From Macrococcus equipercicus (lineage in GTDB: Bacteria > Bacillota > Bacilli > Staphylococcales > Staphylococcaceae), in NCBI RefSeq assembly GCF_004359525.2, contig NZ_SCWC02000004.1, positions 62,001-126,000 on the forward strand: a DNA stretch of 64,000 nucleotides, given 5' to 3'. Made by a program: the position numbers and the translations under genes. Position 1 is the first letter of the stretch. Every line of letters begins with the position of its first letter. Of the stretch, positions 33,735 through 41,884 are shown in pieces. Under the pieces are notes generated by a model that saw only the letters and a list, made by a program, of their open reading frames with translations, searched no databases and was not told where the DNA came from.

Positions 33735-34697
33735 CTACCATATACCGAGTATTTGCTGCATGATGAGGGTCGTGATGGTCACGACGAACCAGGTGACGGC
33801 ACCGAGTGCGACAGGTCTGCAGCCGATCGCTTTGAATGACTTCAAGTCGACGGACAGGCCGATGCCGGCAAGTGCGGTCGCGATCATGAACGCCGCGATG
33901 TGCTTGATGACGGTGACGAGTACGTCCGGCAGCGGGATGATGCTTGCGATCACGCTTGCCAGGAAGAAGTACAGGATGAACCACGGGAAGATCCTGCGGA
34001 CTGAGACGGTGCGTGTCTGCTGTCTGACTTTGATGACGACAAGCAGCAGGCAGACAGGGACAATCATGAGTGCGCGGACGAGCTTGACGATGGTCGCCGT
34101 GTCTCCTGCGTCCTTGCTGAATGTATACCCCGCTGCGACGACGCTGCTTGTGTCGTTGATGGCTGCACCTGCGAAGTAGCCGAAGCCTTCTGACGTCATA
34201 TGCATCAAATGGCCGAGTACAGGGAACAGGAAGACAGCGATGATGTTGAAGAGGAAGATCGTCGAGATGGAGAACGCGATCTCCTCATCGTCCGCTTCAA
34301 TAATCGGACTTGCCGCTGCGATCGCCGAGCCGCCGCATATCGCTGTGCCGACGCCGATCAATGTACGTATGCGTGCCGGGATATTCATGACGCGGCCGAT
34401 GACGTAGCTGCAGATGAGTGCCGTTGTAATCGTCGTCAGCGTGATCGGCAGTGACGAGACGCCGAGCGTCACTGCTGTGCTGAAGCTCAGCGTGAAGCCC
34501 ATCAGGATGATCGCCCACTGGAGCACTTTCTTGCCGGCAAACTTAATGCCGGGTTCATAGCGCGTCAGCGGCACGAACTGCCGGACGAGTATACCGAGTA
34601 TGATGCTGAACACGGCAGCACCGACGAGCGGTACGGCGTTGCCGAGGAGCGTTGCGACTGCCGCTAAAATGACAGTCAGTAATAAACCTTGTTTCAT
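33735..34697 (-). CDS. YeiH-family membrane protein (putative sulfate exporter, UPF0324)
   Basis: A 320-residue membrane protein with about ten helices. Family features include SIILGILVRQF, KFAGKKVLQWAIILMGF, GVGTAICGGSAIAAASPII (about 115-134) and HMTSEGFGYFAGAAINDTSSVVAAG near 184-209. The family is annotated as a putative sulfate or taurine-linked anion exporter, without strong proof. Start chosen at the second of two ATGs to give proper spacing from GAGGTGG. Confidence 0.88.
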   Translation of the reverse strand: MKQGLLLTVILAAVATLLGNAVPLVGAAVFSIILGILVRQFVPLTRYEPGIKFAGKKVLQWAIILMGFTLSFSTAVTLGVSSLPITLTTITTALICSYVIGRVMNIPARIRTLIGVGTAICGGSAIAAASPIIEADDEEIAFSISTIFLFNIIAVFLFPVLGHLMHMTSEGFGYFAGAAINDTSSVVAAGYTFSKDAGDTATIVKLVRALMIVPVCLLLVVIKVRQQTRTVSVRRIFPWFILYFFLASVIASIIPLPDVLVTVIKHIAAFMIATALAGIGLSVDLKSFKAIGCRPVALGAVTWFVVTITTLIMQQILGIW

Positions 34698-34771
34698 CAT
34701 TCCACCTCATTTACCTGTTATTCTATCATATCCATTCATGTTATAATGAATAAATCTTTGGGAGGTATCAT

Positions 34772-35398
34772 ATGACATTATATATGAAAGCACTGCTCTT
34801 AACATTGACATGTCTGCTCATGCTCACGACGACCGCAGAAGCGAAGAGAATACCGGTGACGTTCGACCGGGCGATTGACGGCGACACGCTGAGCATCAAG
34901 CAGCACGGCCGCAAAAAAACGATCCGGCTGCTGCTCGTCGACACGCCGGAGTCGAAGAAGCCGAACACACCGGTCCAGCCGTACAGCTTGGAAGCGGCGA
35001 AGTACACAGAGTCACTCGTATCGACATGCCCGCTGTCGATTGAATACGATTCGAAAGGCCGCTACGACCGCTATAAGCGCGAGCTCGTCTACTTGTACTG
35101 CGGTGATACAATGGTCAACGAACAGCTCGTCCGTAAAGGATATGCGCGCGTCGGTTACATCTATCAGCAGAAGGACCATCTCAAAGAGCTTGAGGACGCC
35201 CAGCGTTACGCCAAGCAGCATCAGCTTAACATATGGTCGATGGACGGTTACGTCAACGAAGACGGCGAAGGGTTCAACACGACACAGGAAGACCGCGACA
35301 AAGAGACCGATTTCGTCGAACAGCTCCGCCAGGCACTCTACAGAATCGTCGACGCTGCACTCGATACACTGATCAAGGAACTGATGAGCAACTTTTAG
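34772..35398 (+). CDS. nuc: Secreted thermonuclease (SNase)
   Basis: A 208-residue staphylococcal nuclease homologue. Signal peptide about 1-24 (TTTAEA). The active site matches S. aureus nuclease: Ca ligands D36 and D57/T58, catalytic R52, E60 in VDTPES and R103 in RYKRELVYLY. It degrades DNA and RNA outside the cell with calcium. An acidic C-tail (about 170-208) extends beyond the core. A second nuclease follows 118 bases later. Clear ribosome site GGGAGG. Confidence 0.93.
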   Translation: MTLYMKALLLTLTCLLMLTTTAEAKRIPVTFDRAIDGDTLSIKQHGRKKTIRLLLVDTPESKKPNTPVQPYSLEAAKYTESLVSTCPLSIEYDSKGRYDRYKRELVYLYCGDTMVNEQLVRKGYARVGYIYQQKDHLKELEDAQRYAKQHQLNIWSMDGYVNEDGEGFNTTQEDRDKETDFVEQLRQALYRIVDAALDTLIKELMSNF

Positions 35399-35423
35399 AC
35401 TGCCGCGAGGGCAGTTTTTTTTT
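35399..35423 (+). terminator. Terminator after nuc
   Basis: ACTGCC/GGCAGT stem followed by nine or so T residues. Confidence 0.85.
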
Positions 35424-35516
35424 GTGCCGTAAAAAATTATGTAGGCTAACACGCTCATTATTCTGTATAATAAAAGCTAAATATATGCACTCTATACACA
35501 AAAGGAGAAAAAATCT

Positions 35517-36287
35517 ATGTCATTCGTACGTATTGCTCTCAGTTTCTTCCTGCTCGTCACACTGTCACTCAGCACGCTGCCGGATTCCCATGCCGCTGCC
35601 CGCCAGAAAGTCTTCTATACAAGAACGGTCGACGGCGACACGTTGAAAGTCAAGACGACGACCGGACAGCTCATCACGCTCCGCCTGCTGCTCACCGACA
35701 CACCGGAATCCGTCAAGCCCGGCACAGCCGTCCAGCCGTACAGTCTGGAAGCTAAAAGCTACTTGACGAAACTCGCACAGTCAGGCAACTTGTCCATCCA
35801 GTATGATACTGGCAGCAGGACCGACCGCTACGGCCGCCACCTTGTGTATTTGTACAGCGGCAGCACGATGCTGAACGAAAGACTCGTCTATAACGGCTAT
35901 GCCCGCGTCGGCTACATCTACCAGCAGCACCATTATTTGAGCATGCTGAACCATGCGCAGTCTCATGCGAAGCTCTCACGTCTTCGCATCTGGAAGACAG
36001 CAGGCTACGTCAATCCTTACGGTGAAGGGTTCATCGTCAGGAAAGCAGCTGCAAAACCAGCCGTGAAAAAGCCGGTCGTGAAAAAGCCCGTCGTTACTAA
36101 ACCGGTCGTTACTAAACCGGTGTTCAGCACAAGCCCGACTTCAGTGAAGCTGAAGAACGCACCTTTAGTCTTAACAAACTGCACGGCAGTCAGAAAGTAC
36201 TATCCATACGGCATCACTTACAAGCATCCGTCCTACAAGAAGAAGCTGGACCGCGACCATGATAATGTCGCGTGCGAAAAGAACTAA
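35517..36287 (+). CDS. Secreted thermonuclease with C-terminal Excalibur domain
   Basis: A 256-residue protein. Signal peptide about 1-26 (PDSHA), then an SNase domain with DGDTLKV, R56, D61/T62, E64 in TDTPES and R107 in RYGRHLVYLY. A lysine-proline linker (180-202) repeats K-K-P-V-V and T-K-P-V-V. The C-terminus (219-254) is an Excalibur calcium-binding domain, with NCTAVRKYYPYGI, KHPSY and LDRDHDNVACE. The linker and Excalibur domain could keep the enzyme at the wall. It is paralogous to the upstream nuc and starts with AAAGGAG. Confidence 0.92.
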   Translation: MSFVRIALSFFLLVTLSLSTLPDSHAAARQKVFYTRTVDGDTLKVKTTTGQLITLRLLLTDTPESVKPGTAVQPYSLEAKSYLTKLAQSGNLSIQYDTGSRTDRYGRHLVYLYSGSTMLNERLVYNGYARVGYIYQQHHYLSMLNHAQSHAKLSRLRIWKTAGYVNPYGEGFIVRKAAAKPAVKKPVVKKPVVTKPVVTKPVFSTSPTSVKLKNAPLVLTNCTAVRKYYPYGITYKHPSYKKKLDRDHDNVACEKN

Positions 36288-36293
36288 TAATGA

Positions 36294-36322
36294 AGCACAC
36301 GCAGCTGCGTGTGCTATTTTTG
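36294..36322 (+). terminator. Terminator after the second nuclease
   Basis: AGCACACGCAGCTGCGTGTGCT palindrome split between arms, followed by ATTTTTG. Confidence 0.75.
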
Positions 36323-36361
36323 CGGCCAAAAAAACACACCCCGGAGGATGTGTTGTCAATG

Positions 36362-37399
36362 TTAATGGATGAAGACGTATTGCGTCAGCTGCGTGCGTGT
36401 CAGTGTTCTGTATCCTACTACAGTCGGCGGCGTCAAGTAGTTCATCTCTGAGACGAGGATCGTACCGTCAGCATTGACCCGCTCGACGAAGGCGACGTGA
36501 CCGAGTGCGCCCATCGCTGTCTGCGCGATCGCACCGACTTCCGGTATGCGGTTCACTGTATAGCCGTCGTTACGGGCACCGTTTGCCCAGTTGTTGGCAT
36601 TCCACCAGTAAGTCGAGATGCCTTTACCGATTGCCGCCCGTTTGTTGAACACATACCATGTGCATTGTCCGTAATCATACCAGTTCGGATGATTGAAGAC
36701 TGGAGACGTCGTCGTCTGCTGCGGTGCCTGCTTGGCTGGAGACGTGGTCGTCGTGACCGCTTTTGACACGACCAGCTGCTGGTTCGGGTAGATGATGTTT
36801 GATGTCAGGCCGTTCCAAAGCTTCAGCTGCTCAACAGTGACGCCGTACTGCACTGCAATCTTGGATAAGTAATCGCCTGCCTGCACCGTGTACTTCGTAC
36901 CGCCCGCAGTTGTTGTTGTCGATGATGGTGTCGTTGTCGTCGTTGTTGTCGTCGACGATGTCGTCGTTGTTGTCGACGCTGCGGCTGATATTTTCAGCTG
37001 CTGGCCCGGGAAGATCAAGTAAGAGCTTAAGTTGTTCAGCTCCATCAGTTTCGTGTATGTTGTGCCATATTTCATGGCGATGATATACAGGCTTTCACCT
37101 GACTGCACCGTATGTGATCCAGCAGTTGTCTCTTGCTGCTTTGTTGTGACGGTCGTTGTCGCGGCCGGTTTGTCAGTAGTCACGGTGCCTGAGACTACAA
37201 GAGGCTGATTCGGAAAGATCAGGTTTGAAGTCAAGTTGTTTAATTTTTTGAGTGCAGTGACCGATGTGTTGTATTTGCTGGCGATAGACCATAATGAATC
37301 ATTTGCTTTGACAGTGTATGTTGCTGCTTCAGCCTGATGACTGTATGCTGCTGCAACAGCAGTGGCTGTAGTGGCCATGATATAAACTTTTTTCTTCAA
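36362..37399 (-). CDS. LysM-CHAP peptidoglycan hydrolase (Sle1/Aaa-like)
   Basis: A 345-residue secreted wall hydrolase. Signal peptide about 1-25 (SHQAEA). Three LysM domains at about 27-69, 96-137 and 169-211 bind glycan, with T-rich linkers between them, the second including a run of threonines. The CHAP domain (about 235-345) has the catalytic C246 in YGQCTWYV and H301 in GHVAFVE, and cleaves peptide bonds during daughter cell separation. The start is TTG with GGAGG upstream. A WalR-like box lies just upstream. Confidence 0.93.
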   Translation of the reverse strand: MKKKVYIMATTATAVAAAYSHQAEAATYTVKANDSLWSIASKYNTSVTALKKLNNLTSNLIFPNQPLVVSGTVTTDKPAATTTVTTKQQETTAGSHTVQSGESLYIIAMKYGTTYTKLMELNNLSSYLIFPGQQLKISAAASTTTTTSSTTTTTTTTPSSTTTTAGGTKYTVQAGDYLSKIAVQYGVTVEQLKLWNGLTSNIIYPNQQLVVSKAVTTTTSPAKQAPQQTTTSPVFNHPNWYDYGQCTWYVFNKRAAIGKGISTYWWNANNWANGARNDGYTVNRIPEVGAIAQTAMGALGHVAFVERVNADGTILVSEMNYLTPPTVVGYRTLTRTQLTQYVFIH

Positions 37400-37424
37400 A
37401 CAGTGGTCCTCCGTTATTTGAGAT

Positions 37425-37441
37425 ATGACAACATTATGACA
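37425..37441 (-). promoter_or_regulatory. WalR-like direct repeat upstream of the LysM-CHAP gene
   Basis: On the minus strand TGTCAT, five bases, TGTCAT. The WalR site is TGT(A/T)A(A/T/C) repeated with 5-base spacing; here both half-sites have C at the fourth place. Wall hydrolases are classic WalR targets. Confidence 0.5.
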
Positions 37442-37836
37442 TATTCTTTTCTGTCACAGTGTTACAGTTTTCTTTCATTTACCGTCATACTTAGTCTTAA
37501 GCGGTCATCTGCTATCCCGAACAGATCATCGCAATATTAGCGTTAAACGTAGGCGTATGAACAGTTCTGATGTTCGCCCCTAAAACTTTGTCAGCGACTA
37601 TAGTTTCAGTAATTATTAGCTATATATAAAGTTTATGCAGCGAACAAACGGCGTAAATTCAGAATTTTTATTGCAGACCATTATTTTTTTGTAAATATTT
37701 CGCCGCTCGTAGCGACTGCTACAATGCATCAGTGCGTGACTATGCTGCTCTTTATTTATTCTGCAGATTCATCTGCAGCTGAATGCCGGCTATTTCGTGT
37801 TACACTGATGATAGGTCAAACTTAAAGGTGATAATG
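37442..37836. other. Intergenic stretch without a gene
   Basis: About 395 bases between divergent genes. I see no coding frame or RNA gene. A perfect inverted repeat CTGCAGATTCATCTGCAG (37761-37778) sits about 60 bases before the hemolysin III start and could be an operator or small hairpin. Confidence 0.4.
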
Positions 37837-38493
37837 ATGGAAGCAAATAACTTTAAACATATCCGGCAGCTGAAGCTCGGGGAAGAGGTCGGCAACTCAG
37901 TGTCGCACGGCGTACCTGCCTTGTTCATCCTGCTCTCTCTCCCCTACTTCGCTGTGAAAAGCTATATGATGGGCGGCACGGTCTTCTCGATTGGTATATC
38001 CGTCTTTCTCATCAGTATTTTCCTGATGTTTCTGTCATCGGCGATCTATCATCTGATGCCTTATAACTCTCCGCATAAATATGTCATGCGCATCATCGAC
38101 CACAGCATGATCTACGTGGCGATATCCGGCAGCTATACGCCGCTTGCACTGAGCCTTGTCGGCGGCGGGCTCGGCTGGACAATCATGATCATCCAGTGGG
38201 TCATTACAATCGGCGGCATCTTATACAAGGCGCTCTCTGTCCACGTCAATCCGAAAGTCAGTCTCGCCATGTATTTAATCATGGGCTGGCTCGGCATCAT
38301 CTTGTTTCCGATACTGTGGACGAAAGTCAGCGTGACGTTTGTCATGCTTATTATCGCGGGCGGGCTGGCCTATTCCATCGGGTCATGGTTTTATGCGCAG
38401 AAGTCCCGTCATTACTTCCATATGATCTGGCACTTCTTCATATTGATGGGTGCGGCGTGTCATTTCGTCGCGCTGCTCTACTTCGCCATTTAG
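37837..38493 (+). CDS. Hemolysin III family membrane protein (YqfA/PAQR type)
   Basis: A 218-residue protein with seven membrane helices. It has GEEVGNSVSHGVPALF near the N-terminus, SAIYHLMP, RIIDHSMIYVAISGSYTP and a C-terminal HMIWHFFILMGAACHF, carrying the conserved S-x3-H, D-H and H-x3-H metal residues of the PAQR/hemolysin III superfamily. Despite the name, activity as a haemolysin is seldom shown; roles in lipid homeostasis have been proposed. I chose the second of two ATGs because it is better spaced from AAAGGTG. Confidence 0.9.
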   Translation: MEANNFKHIRQLKLGEEVGNSVSHGVPALFILLSLPYFAVKSYMMGGTVFSIGISVFLISIFLMFLSSAIYHLMPYNSPHKYVMRIIDHSMIYVAISGSYTPLALSLVGGGLGWTIMIIQWVITIGGILYKALSVHVNPKVSLAMYLIMGWLGIILFPILWTKVSVTFVMLIIAGGLAYSIGSWFYAQKSRHYFHMIWHFFILMGAACHFVALLYFAI

Positions 38494-38500
38494 CGCTGAT

Positions 38501-38525
38501 GTTTAACGTGCGCTATACGTGGTAA
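38501..38525 (+). promoter_or_regulatory. SigB-like promoter of the micro-operon
   Basis: GTTTAA (38501-38506), 13 bases, TGGTAA (38520-38525), one mismatch from the general-stress consensus GTTTAA-N12-15-GGG(T/A)A. It lies 43 bases before the first ATG. Confidence 0.6.
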
Positions 38526-38567
38526 ATATAAAGGGCAGTTAAACTAGATGAAATGGAGTGATTGTTA

Positions 38568-38756
38568 ATGGATTTCAACAAAAGTTTAGATGATTTGAAA
38601 GACAAAGGGCAACAGCATTTCGACGAGAATAAAGATGAATATATGGACAAAGGGAAAGAATTGATCTCTGAACGCTTTAATGGCGACAATGCTGAGGCAG
38701 GAAAAGACATGGAAGCAGGCCCGGACAGAGACGATACATCAAGAGACGAACAATAA
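38568..38756 (+). CDS. Small hydrophilic protein, first gene of the micro-operon
   Basis: A 62-residue, strongly charged protein (MDFNKSLDDLKDKGQQHFDE at the start), helical and without hydrophobic core, with a disordered acidic tail. It resembles small stress-induced hydrophilic proteins in composition only. ATGGAGTG upstream supports the ATG at 38568. A hairpin terminator follows, so it may also be made alone at a high level. Confidence 0.7.
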   Translation: MDFNKSLDDLKDKGQQHFDENKDEYMDKGKELISERFNGDNAEAGKDMEAGPDRDDTSRDEQ

Positions 38757-38763
38757 TAACAGC

Positions 38764-38790
38764 GCACGTTGCCTGCAACGTGCCTTTTTT
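38764..38790 (+). terminator. Terminator or attenuator after the first micro-operon gene
   Basis: GCACGTTG/CAACGTGC stem, loop CCTG, then CTTTTTT. Confidence 0.82.
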
Positions 38791-38809
38791 ATAAGTGAGG
38801 GGAACGCTG

Positions 38810-38947
38810 ATGACTGAGAAAGATGAGTTCGGTGAAGAGCAGGACACGCCGTCCGTCTCTCATCATGACGATAAACAAGATACGAATCAGCTGGAACAGC
38901 TGATAGACGACTTATTTGATGAAGATGACCAGAAAAGGAGCGACTAA
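38810..38947 (+). CDS. 45-residue acidic protein, second gene of the micro-operon
   Basis: The frame starts MTEKDEFGEEQDTPSVSHHD and ends in a run of D and E (LIDDLFDEDDQKRSD). GAGGGGAA lies just upstream. The next ATG begins one base after its stop. Very acidic and probably unstructured. No homologue recognised. Confidence 0.6.
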   Translation: MTEKDEFGEEQDTPSVSHHDDKQDTNQLEQLIDDLFDEDDQKRSD

Positions 38948-38948
38948 C

Positions 38949-39137
38949 ATGGCTGAAGAAAACTACGAAGGTTTAGAGACAGAACGCAATCAACTGACAA
39001 ATGAAACGATAACGACTGACCAGGAAGAAGCAGCACTTGTGAACGATTCACTAGGCGTTGCACCTGACGCAGGCGTTGAAGAACTGGATCCTGACCCATT
39101 GATGGATAACGAGATGATTGCAGAGGACGATGAATAG
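38949..39137 (+). CDS. 62-residue acidic protein, third gene of the micro-operon
   Basis: Starts MAEENYEGLETERNQLTNET and ends DPLMDNEMIAEDDE, with no hydrophobic segment. AAAAGGAG lies upstream, inside the preceding gene. Its TAG stop shares a base with the GTG of the next gene. Acidic and likely disordered; no family recognised. Confidence 0.65.
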   Translation: MAEENYEGLETERNQLTNETITTDQEEAALVNDSLGVAPDAGVEELDPDPLMDNEMIAEDDE

Positions 39138-39334
39138 TGACAGGGCTGTTCGGCATCAGTGCGGCGGGACTCTTCCTCGCGCTGCTGCCACTGTTAATTC
39201 CGGTCCTGCTGCTGATAGTGATGACCGGGCTGCTCATTCTGCAGCAGCGTAACCAGCAGCGGCTCATTCAGCAGAACGATGAGATCATCAGACTGCTGGT
39301 CAGACAAGACCGTAAGACAAGGGAGGATATATGA
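39137..39334 (+). CDS. Small single-pass membrane protein with cytosolic coiled coil
   Basis: 65 residues starting at GTG. Hydrophobic 5-35 (FGISAAGLFLALLPLLIPVL continues to LLIVMTGLLIL) forms one long or two short helices, followed by QQRNQQRLIQQNDEIIRLLV, a glutamine-rich amphipathic coiled coil. It is the only membrane protein of the micro-operon and could act as its anchor. Overlaps the next gene by four bases. Confidence 0.65.
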   Translation: MTGLFGISAAGLFLALLPLLIPVLLLIVMTGLLILQQRNQQRLIQQNDEIIRLLVRQDRKTREDI

Positions 39335-39537
39335 TGACTGAGGATAACAAACAATATGACAGCAGTATTGACGGTGTCGACCCGAAAGAAAGCGGCACGA
39401 CTAAACCTGAAGCACTGACGAAAGACTTCGATCAGAGCATCGACGGTGTCGATGTCGACGGCGACGGACTCGTTACTGAACAGAAAGAACGCTTCACTGA
39501 CAATGCCGACTACAAGACTGAAGTCGGCGGCGAGTAA
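39331..39537 (+). CDS. 68-residue acidic protein with a repeated SIDGVD motif
   Basis: Last gene of the micro-operon. It has S-I-D-G-V-D twice (residues 12-17 and 36-41), the second followed by DVDGDGLVTE, which resembles an EF-hand or dockerin calcium loop (D-x-D-x-D-G) but has K at the position where EF-hands usually have E. The ATG overlaps the previous stop. A strong terminator follows. Confidence 0.65.
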   Translation: MMTEDNKQYDSSIDGVDPKESGTTKPEALTKDFDQSIDGVDVDGDGLVTEQKERFTDNADYKTEVGGE

Positions 39538-39541
39538 ATAA

Positions 39542-39577
39542 AAGAGTTCTGCGACAACGTCGCAGAACTCTTCTTTG
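39542..39577. terminator. Terminator closing the micro-operon, bidirectional
   Basis: 14-bp stem AAGAGTTCTGCGAC/GTCGCAGAACTCTT with a 3-base loop, between convergent genes. Confidence 0.92.
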
Positions 39578-40453
39578 TTATTCAGCGATAATTTCGTGAG
39601 AATGCAGATAAACTTTGAACGACTGCACCAGCTGGTTACCAGCTGTGGCCTGGACTGCATAGTATTTACCGCCGGCATCTGCTGCCGGCTGACTGTCGTG
39701 ATAAGTGAAAGTGACAGCAGTCCCTTGTGCCTGTTCGACACGCGTCCGGTAAGTACGGTCGACGAGTGCGACTGCTTCCTGCACGGTCATCGGACCGGCC
39801 ACTTGCGCGGCACTTTTCTCCGCCTGGATCGCCAGTGAATCTTTAATGGCACAGTTCAGGCAGTCAGTAAGCGCCGACTGCGGAAGTCTGCCTGACGTGA
39901 CAAGCTTGTTGTACGACTGCTTAAGTTCATGCTCCGTCAGTCCGCTGCACTGCGACTTCAGGCCGCTCATGACACAAGTTTCGGCATCACTTTTACTGAC
40001 CTGGACGGAGCTGTCGTTGAAATCAGTGATCCGCATCTGACGCGCCGCCTTGTCATAGCGCATGTCGAATACAGTCACGACTGTCGTCAGCTGCTCTTTT
40101 GTTGCACGGGATGACATGATGCGGGTGACGACAGCTTCAGTCGCTGTCCCTTTCACCGAGACTTTATCGATCGTTACACGCTTAATCGTGTAATGGTCAA
40201 AGCGGTCGGTCGCCATCGTCTGCTTAATATACTCGGCCGCTTTAGACTGCGGCTGAATATAGCGTTCGATACGCTTGTAATCTTTAGCGTTAAGGGCCGC
40301 GGGCAGCACTTTAAAGTAGGCGGTCAGCTGCTGCTTCGTCAGCGCGCCGTAGTCCGGCGCTTCCTGCACTGATGCGACATGGTCCGGCTGGACATTGGTC
40401 TTATTGCCGCATGCTGCAAGCAGCAGTACTAACAGTATACTGAGTCGTTTCAT
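39578..40453 (-). CDS. Lipoprotein of unknown function
   Basis: A 291-residue protein with lipobox LLAAC (cysteine 15). The mature part begins with a disordered stretch, then two alpha/beta domains. Residues 45-165 (AYFKVLPAALNAKDYKRIERYI and on) look like an NTF2-like fold used in extracellular envelope proteins. Four cysteines (CVMSGLKSQC, CLNC) may form disulfides. Last of a three-gene unit with the membrane protein and unknown protein upstream. Confidence 0.75.
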   Translation of the reverse strand: MKRLSILLVLLLAACGNKTNVQPDHVASVQEAPDYGALTKQQLTAYFKVLPAALNAKDYKRIERYIQPQSKAAEYIKQTMATDRFDHYTIKRVTIDKVSVKGTATEAVVTRIMSSRATKEQLTTVVTVFDMRYDKAARQMRITDFNDSSVQVSKSDAETCVMSGLKSQCSGLTEHELKQSYNKLVTSGRLPQSALTDCLNCAIKDSLAIQAEKSAAQVAGPMTVQEAVALVDRTYRTRVEQAQGTAVTFTYHDSQPAADAGGKYYAVQATAGNQLVQSFKVYLHSHEIIAE

Positions 40454-40469
40454 CTGATTTTCCTCATCT

Positions 40470-40718
40470 CTAGTATCGTTTCTGCGTGACTCTGCCCGCT
40501 ATCAGCACACTAATTAAAGCGGCTAAGACAATGAGCGTCCACGGGCTGAGCAATTGAGCGGCAGCTGAACGGTAGTCCATATGGTACCACGTCACTCTCA
40601 GCACGACGAGCAGCACGCGGTGCAGCAGCATCAGGCCGAGCAGTGCGGCTATCGTCAGACCGCGTCTTGCGATGTAGAGCACGCCGGCAATGACTAATAT
40701 GGTCAGCAGCAGTTCCAT
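40470..40718 (-). CDS. Small membrane protein
   Basis: An 82-residue protein with two or three hydrophobic helices (about 3-17, 22-42 and 58-75) joined by short basic loops and ending RVTQKRY. It starts two bases after the gene upstream ends and 16 bases before the lipoprotein, so it belongs to their operon. The ribosome site is weak, consistent with coupling. Function unknown. Confidence 0.65.
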   Translation of the reverse strand: MELLLTILVIAGVLYIARRGLTIAALLGLMLLHRVLLVVLRVTWYHMDYRSAAAQLLSPWTLIVLAALISVLIAGRVTQKRY

Positions 40719-40720
40719 CG

Positions 40721-41728
40721 TCAGTTCTGTCTGAAGACGTCGAAGTTAATGACCTTCTTCTCTTTCTCTTCTTCTTCGACTTTCTCGCGTTCATCGGCGG
40801 CCGCCTTCACTTCTTCTACGGTCATGCCACCGTATATCCAGAGGCGTGTTGTCTCAAGCGTCTTCATGTATAATGACTCAAACGTCTCAAACGCCTCGTC
40901 TGATAAGCTGCCGGCGAATAAATCAATCAGCTCCTCCATCGTCACGTTGGCATCATTGCTCGCGACAATCAGGAAGACTGCTGTATCCATGACTTCCTCG
41001 CGGTTATCTTCTTCCGTATGCAACGCGATGAAGTCGAGCAGATTCTGCATGGCAGGCGTATGGCGGTGATGGTCCGGCCGTGAAAACTGCGCGAGTTCTT
41101 CGAGTGTCGCCGGCTCGTAGTAATAGTTCGGTGAATAAGCCGGTGTCTCCTGACCGTCGTAGCTGTCATAGATCGCAGGCATCATCACGATATCGTTCAC
41201 GCGCTTCAAGCCGAGAATCGTCATCCACTCGTCCAGCTTATCGACCGGCAGCGGCTCCTCGAAGTAAGTGCGATAGAGCTTCGCGATATGCTGCTCGTGC
41301 ACATAGCCGTATAAGAAGATAATACCTGTAATGAATGCCTTCTCCTGGTCGACCTGCGTACGGCGTGCGGCAATCGCGCTCTTGTCGAGCGCCTTGACGG
41401 CATCGACCAGGTCATGCGGAATCATCAGCCCTTTCCTGCTTTCGAACATCATTAAGAACTGCAGCGTGAACAGCATGCGTTCTGCCGGCAGCGGCACAAA
41501 GTCATGCCCCTGATTCACGGCATTCATGTACAGCTGATACTCATCTTCCGGCATCATTGTCAGCATCTGCGTCATATAGTCCTCAGACAGCACAAGCTGG
41601 CGGATGGATTCAATCAGTTCAATGCGGTGCACATCGGTAGTATCTTCATCAATCAGATGGCTGTATATAAATCTTAAATCCTGGTCGCTTAAATTCATCA
41701 ATGCTTCTCTATAATCCATGGCAATCAT
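40721..41728 (-). CDS. Unknown soluble protein, paralogue of the protein at 46243-47313
   Basis: A 335-residue acidic, helical protein without signal or membrane segments. A helical N-terminal region is followed by MLTMMPEDEYQLYMNAVNQG, FITGIIFLYGYVHEQHIAKL, a D-I-V-M-M-P-A-I-Y-D-S segment, and a highly charged end with a run of E and K. The order of these segments (L-Y-G-Y, then I-x-x-L-K, then P...S, then Y-x-P) matches the 356-residue protein 5 kb away. No known domain recognised. Confidence 0.7.
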   Translation of the reverse strand: MIAMDYREALMNLSDQDLRFIYSHLIDEDTTDVHRIELIESIRQLVLSEDYMTQMLTMMPEDEYQLYMNAVNQGHDFVPLPAERMLFTLQFLMMFESRKGLMIPHDLVDAVKALDKSAIAARRTQVDQEKAFITGIIFLYGYVHEQHIAKLYRTYFEEPLPVDKLDEWMTILGLKRVNDIVMMPAIYDSYDGQETPAYSPNYYYEPATLEELAQFSRPDHHRHTPAMQNLLDFIALHTEEDNREEVMDTAVFLIVASNDANVTMEELIDLFAGSLSDEAFETFESLYMKTLETTRLWIYGGMTVEEVKAAADEREKVEEEEKEKKVINFDVFRQN

Positions 41729-41884
41729 TCCCGTTCCTATATTTTGTTTTCATTATATGTTAATTGCGCACGAGACACAAAGAAAGTTCAAGAATATTTT
41801 GTATTTCATAGTTCCGGCCGGGACCACTTCCTTGACGAAGCCGTGCGATTTGTCATACTAGTAGTAAAGCTTAAGGAGGCTGCT

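Noticed and set aside
38949..39537. Toxin-antitoxin pair in the micro-operon
   Set aside because: Small overlapping genes fit by size, but five genes, acidic composition, no basic or hydrophobic toxin-like partner of known family and a SigB-type promoter argue against it.
41744..41884. Longer N-terminus for the NorA-like pump
   Set aside because: The strong TTAAGGAGG lies before the ATG at 41885, which matches the normal N-terminus of NorA.
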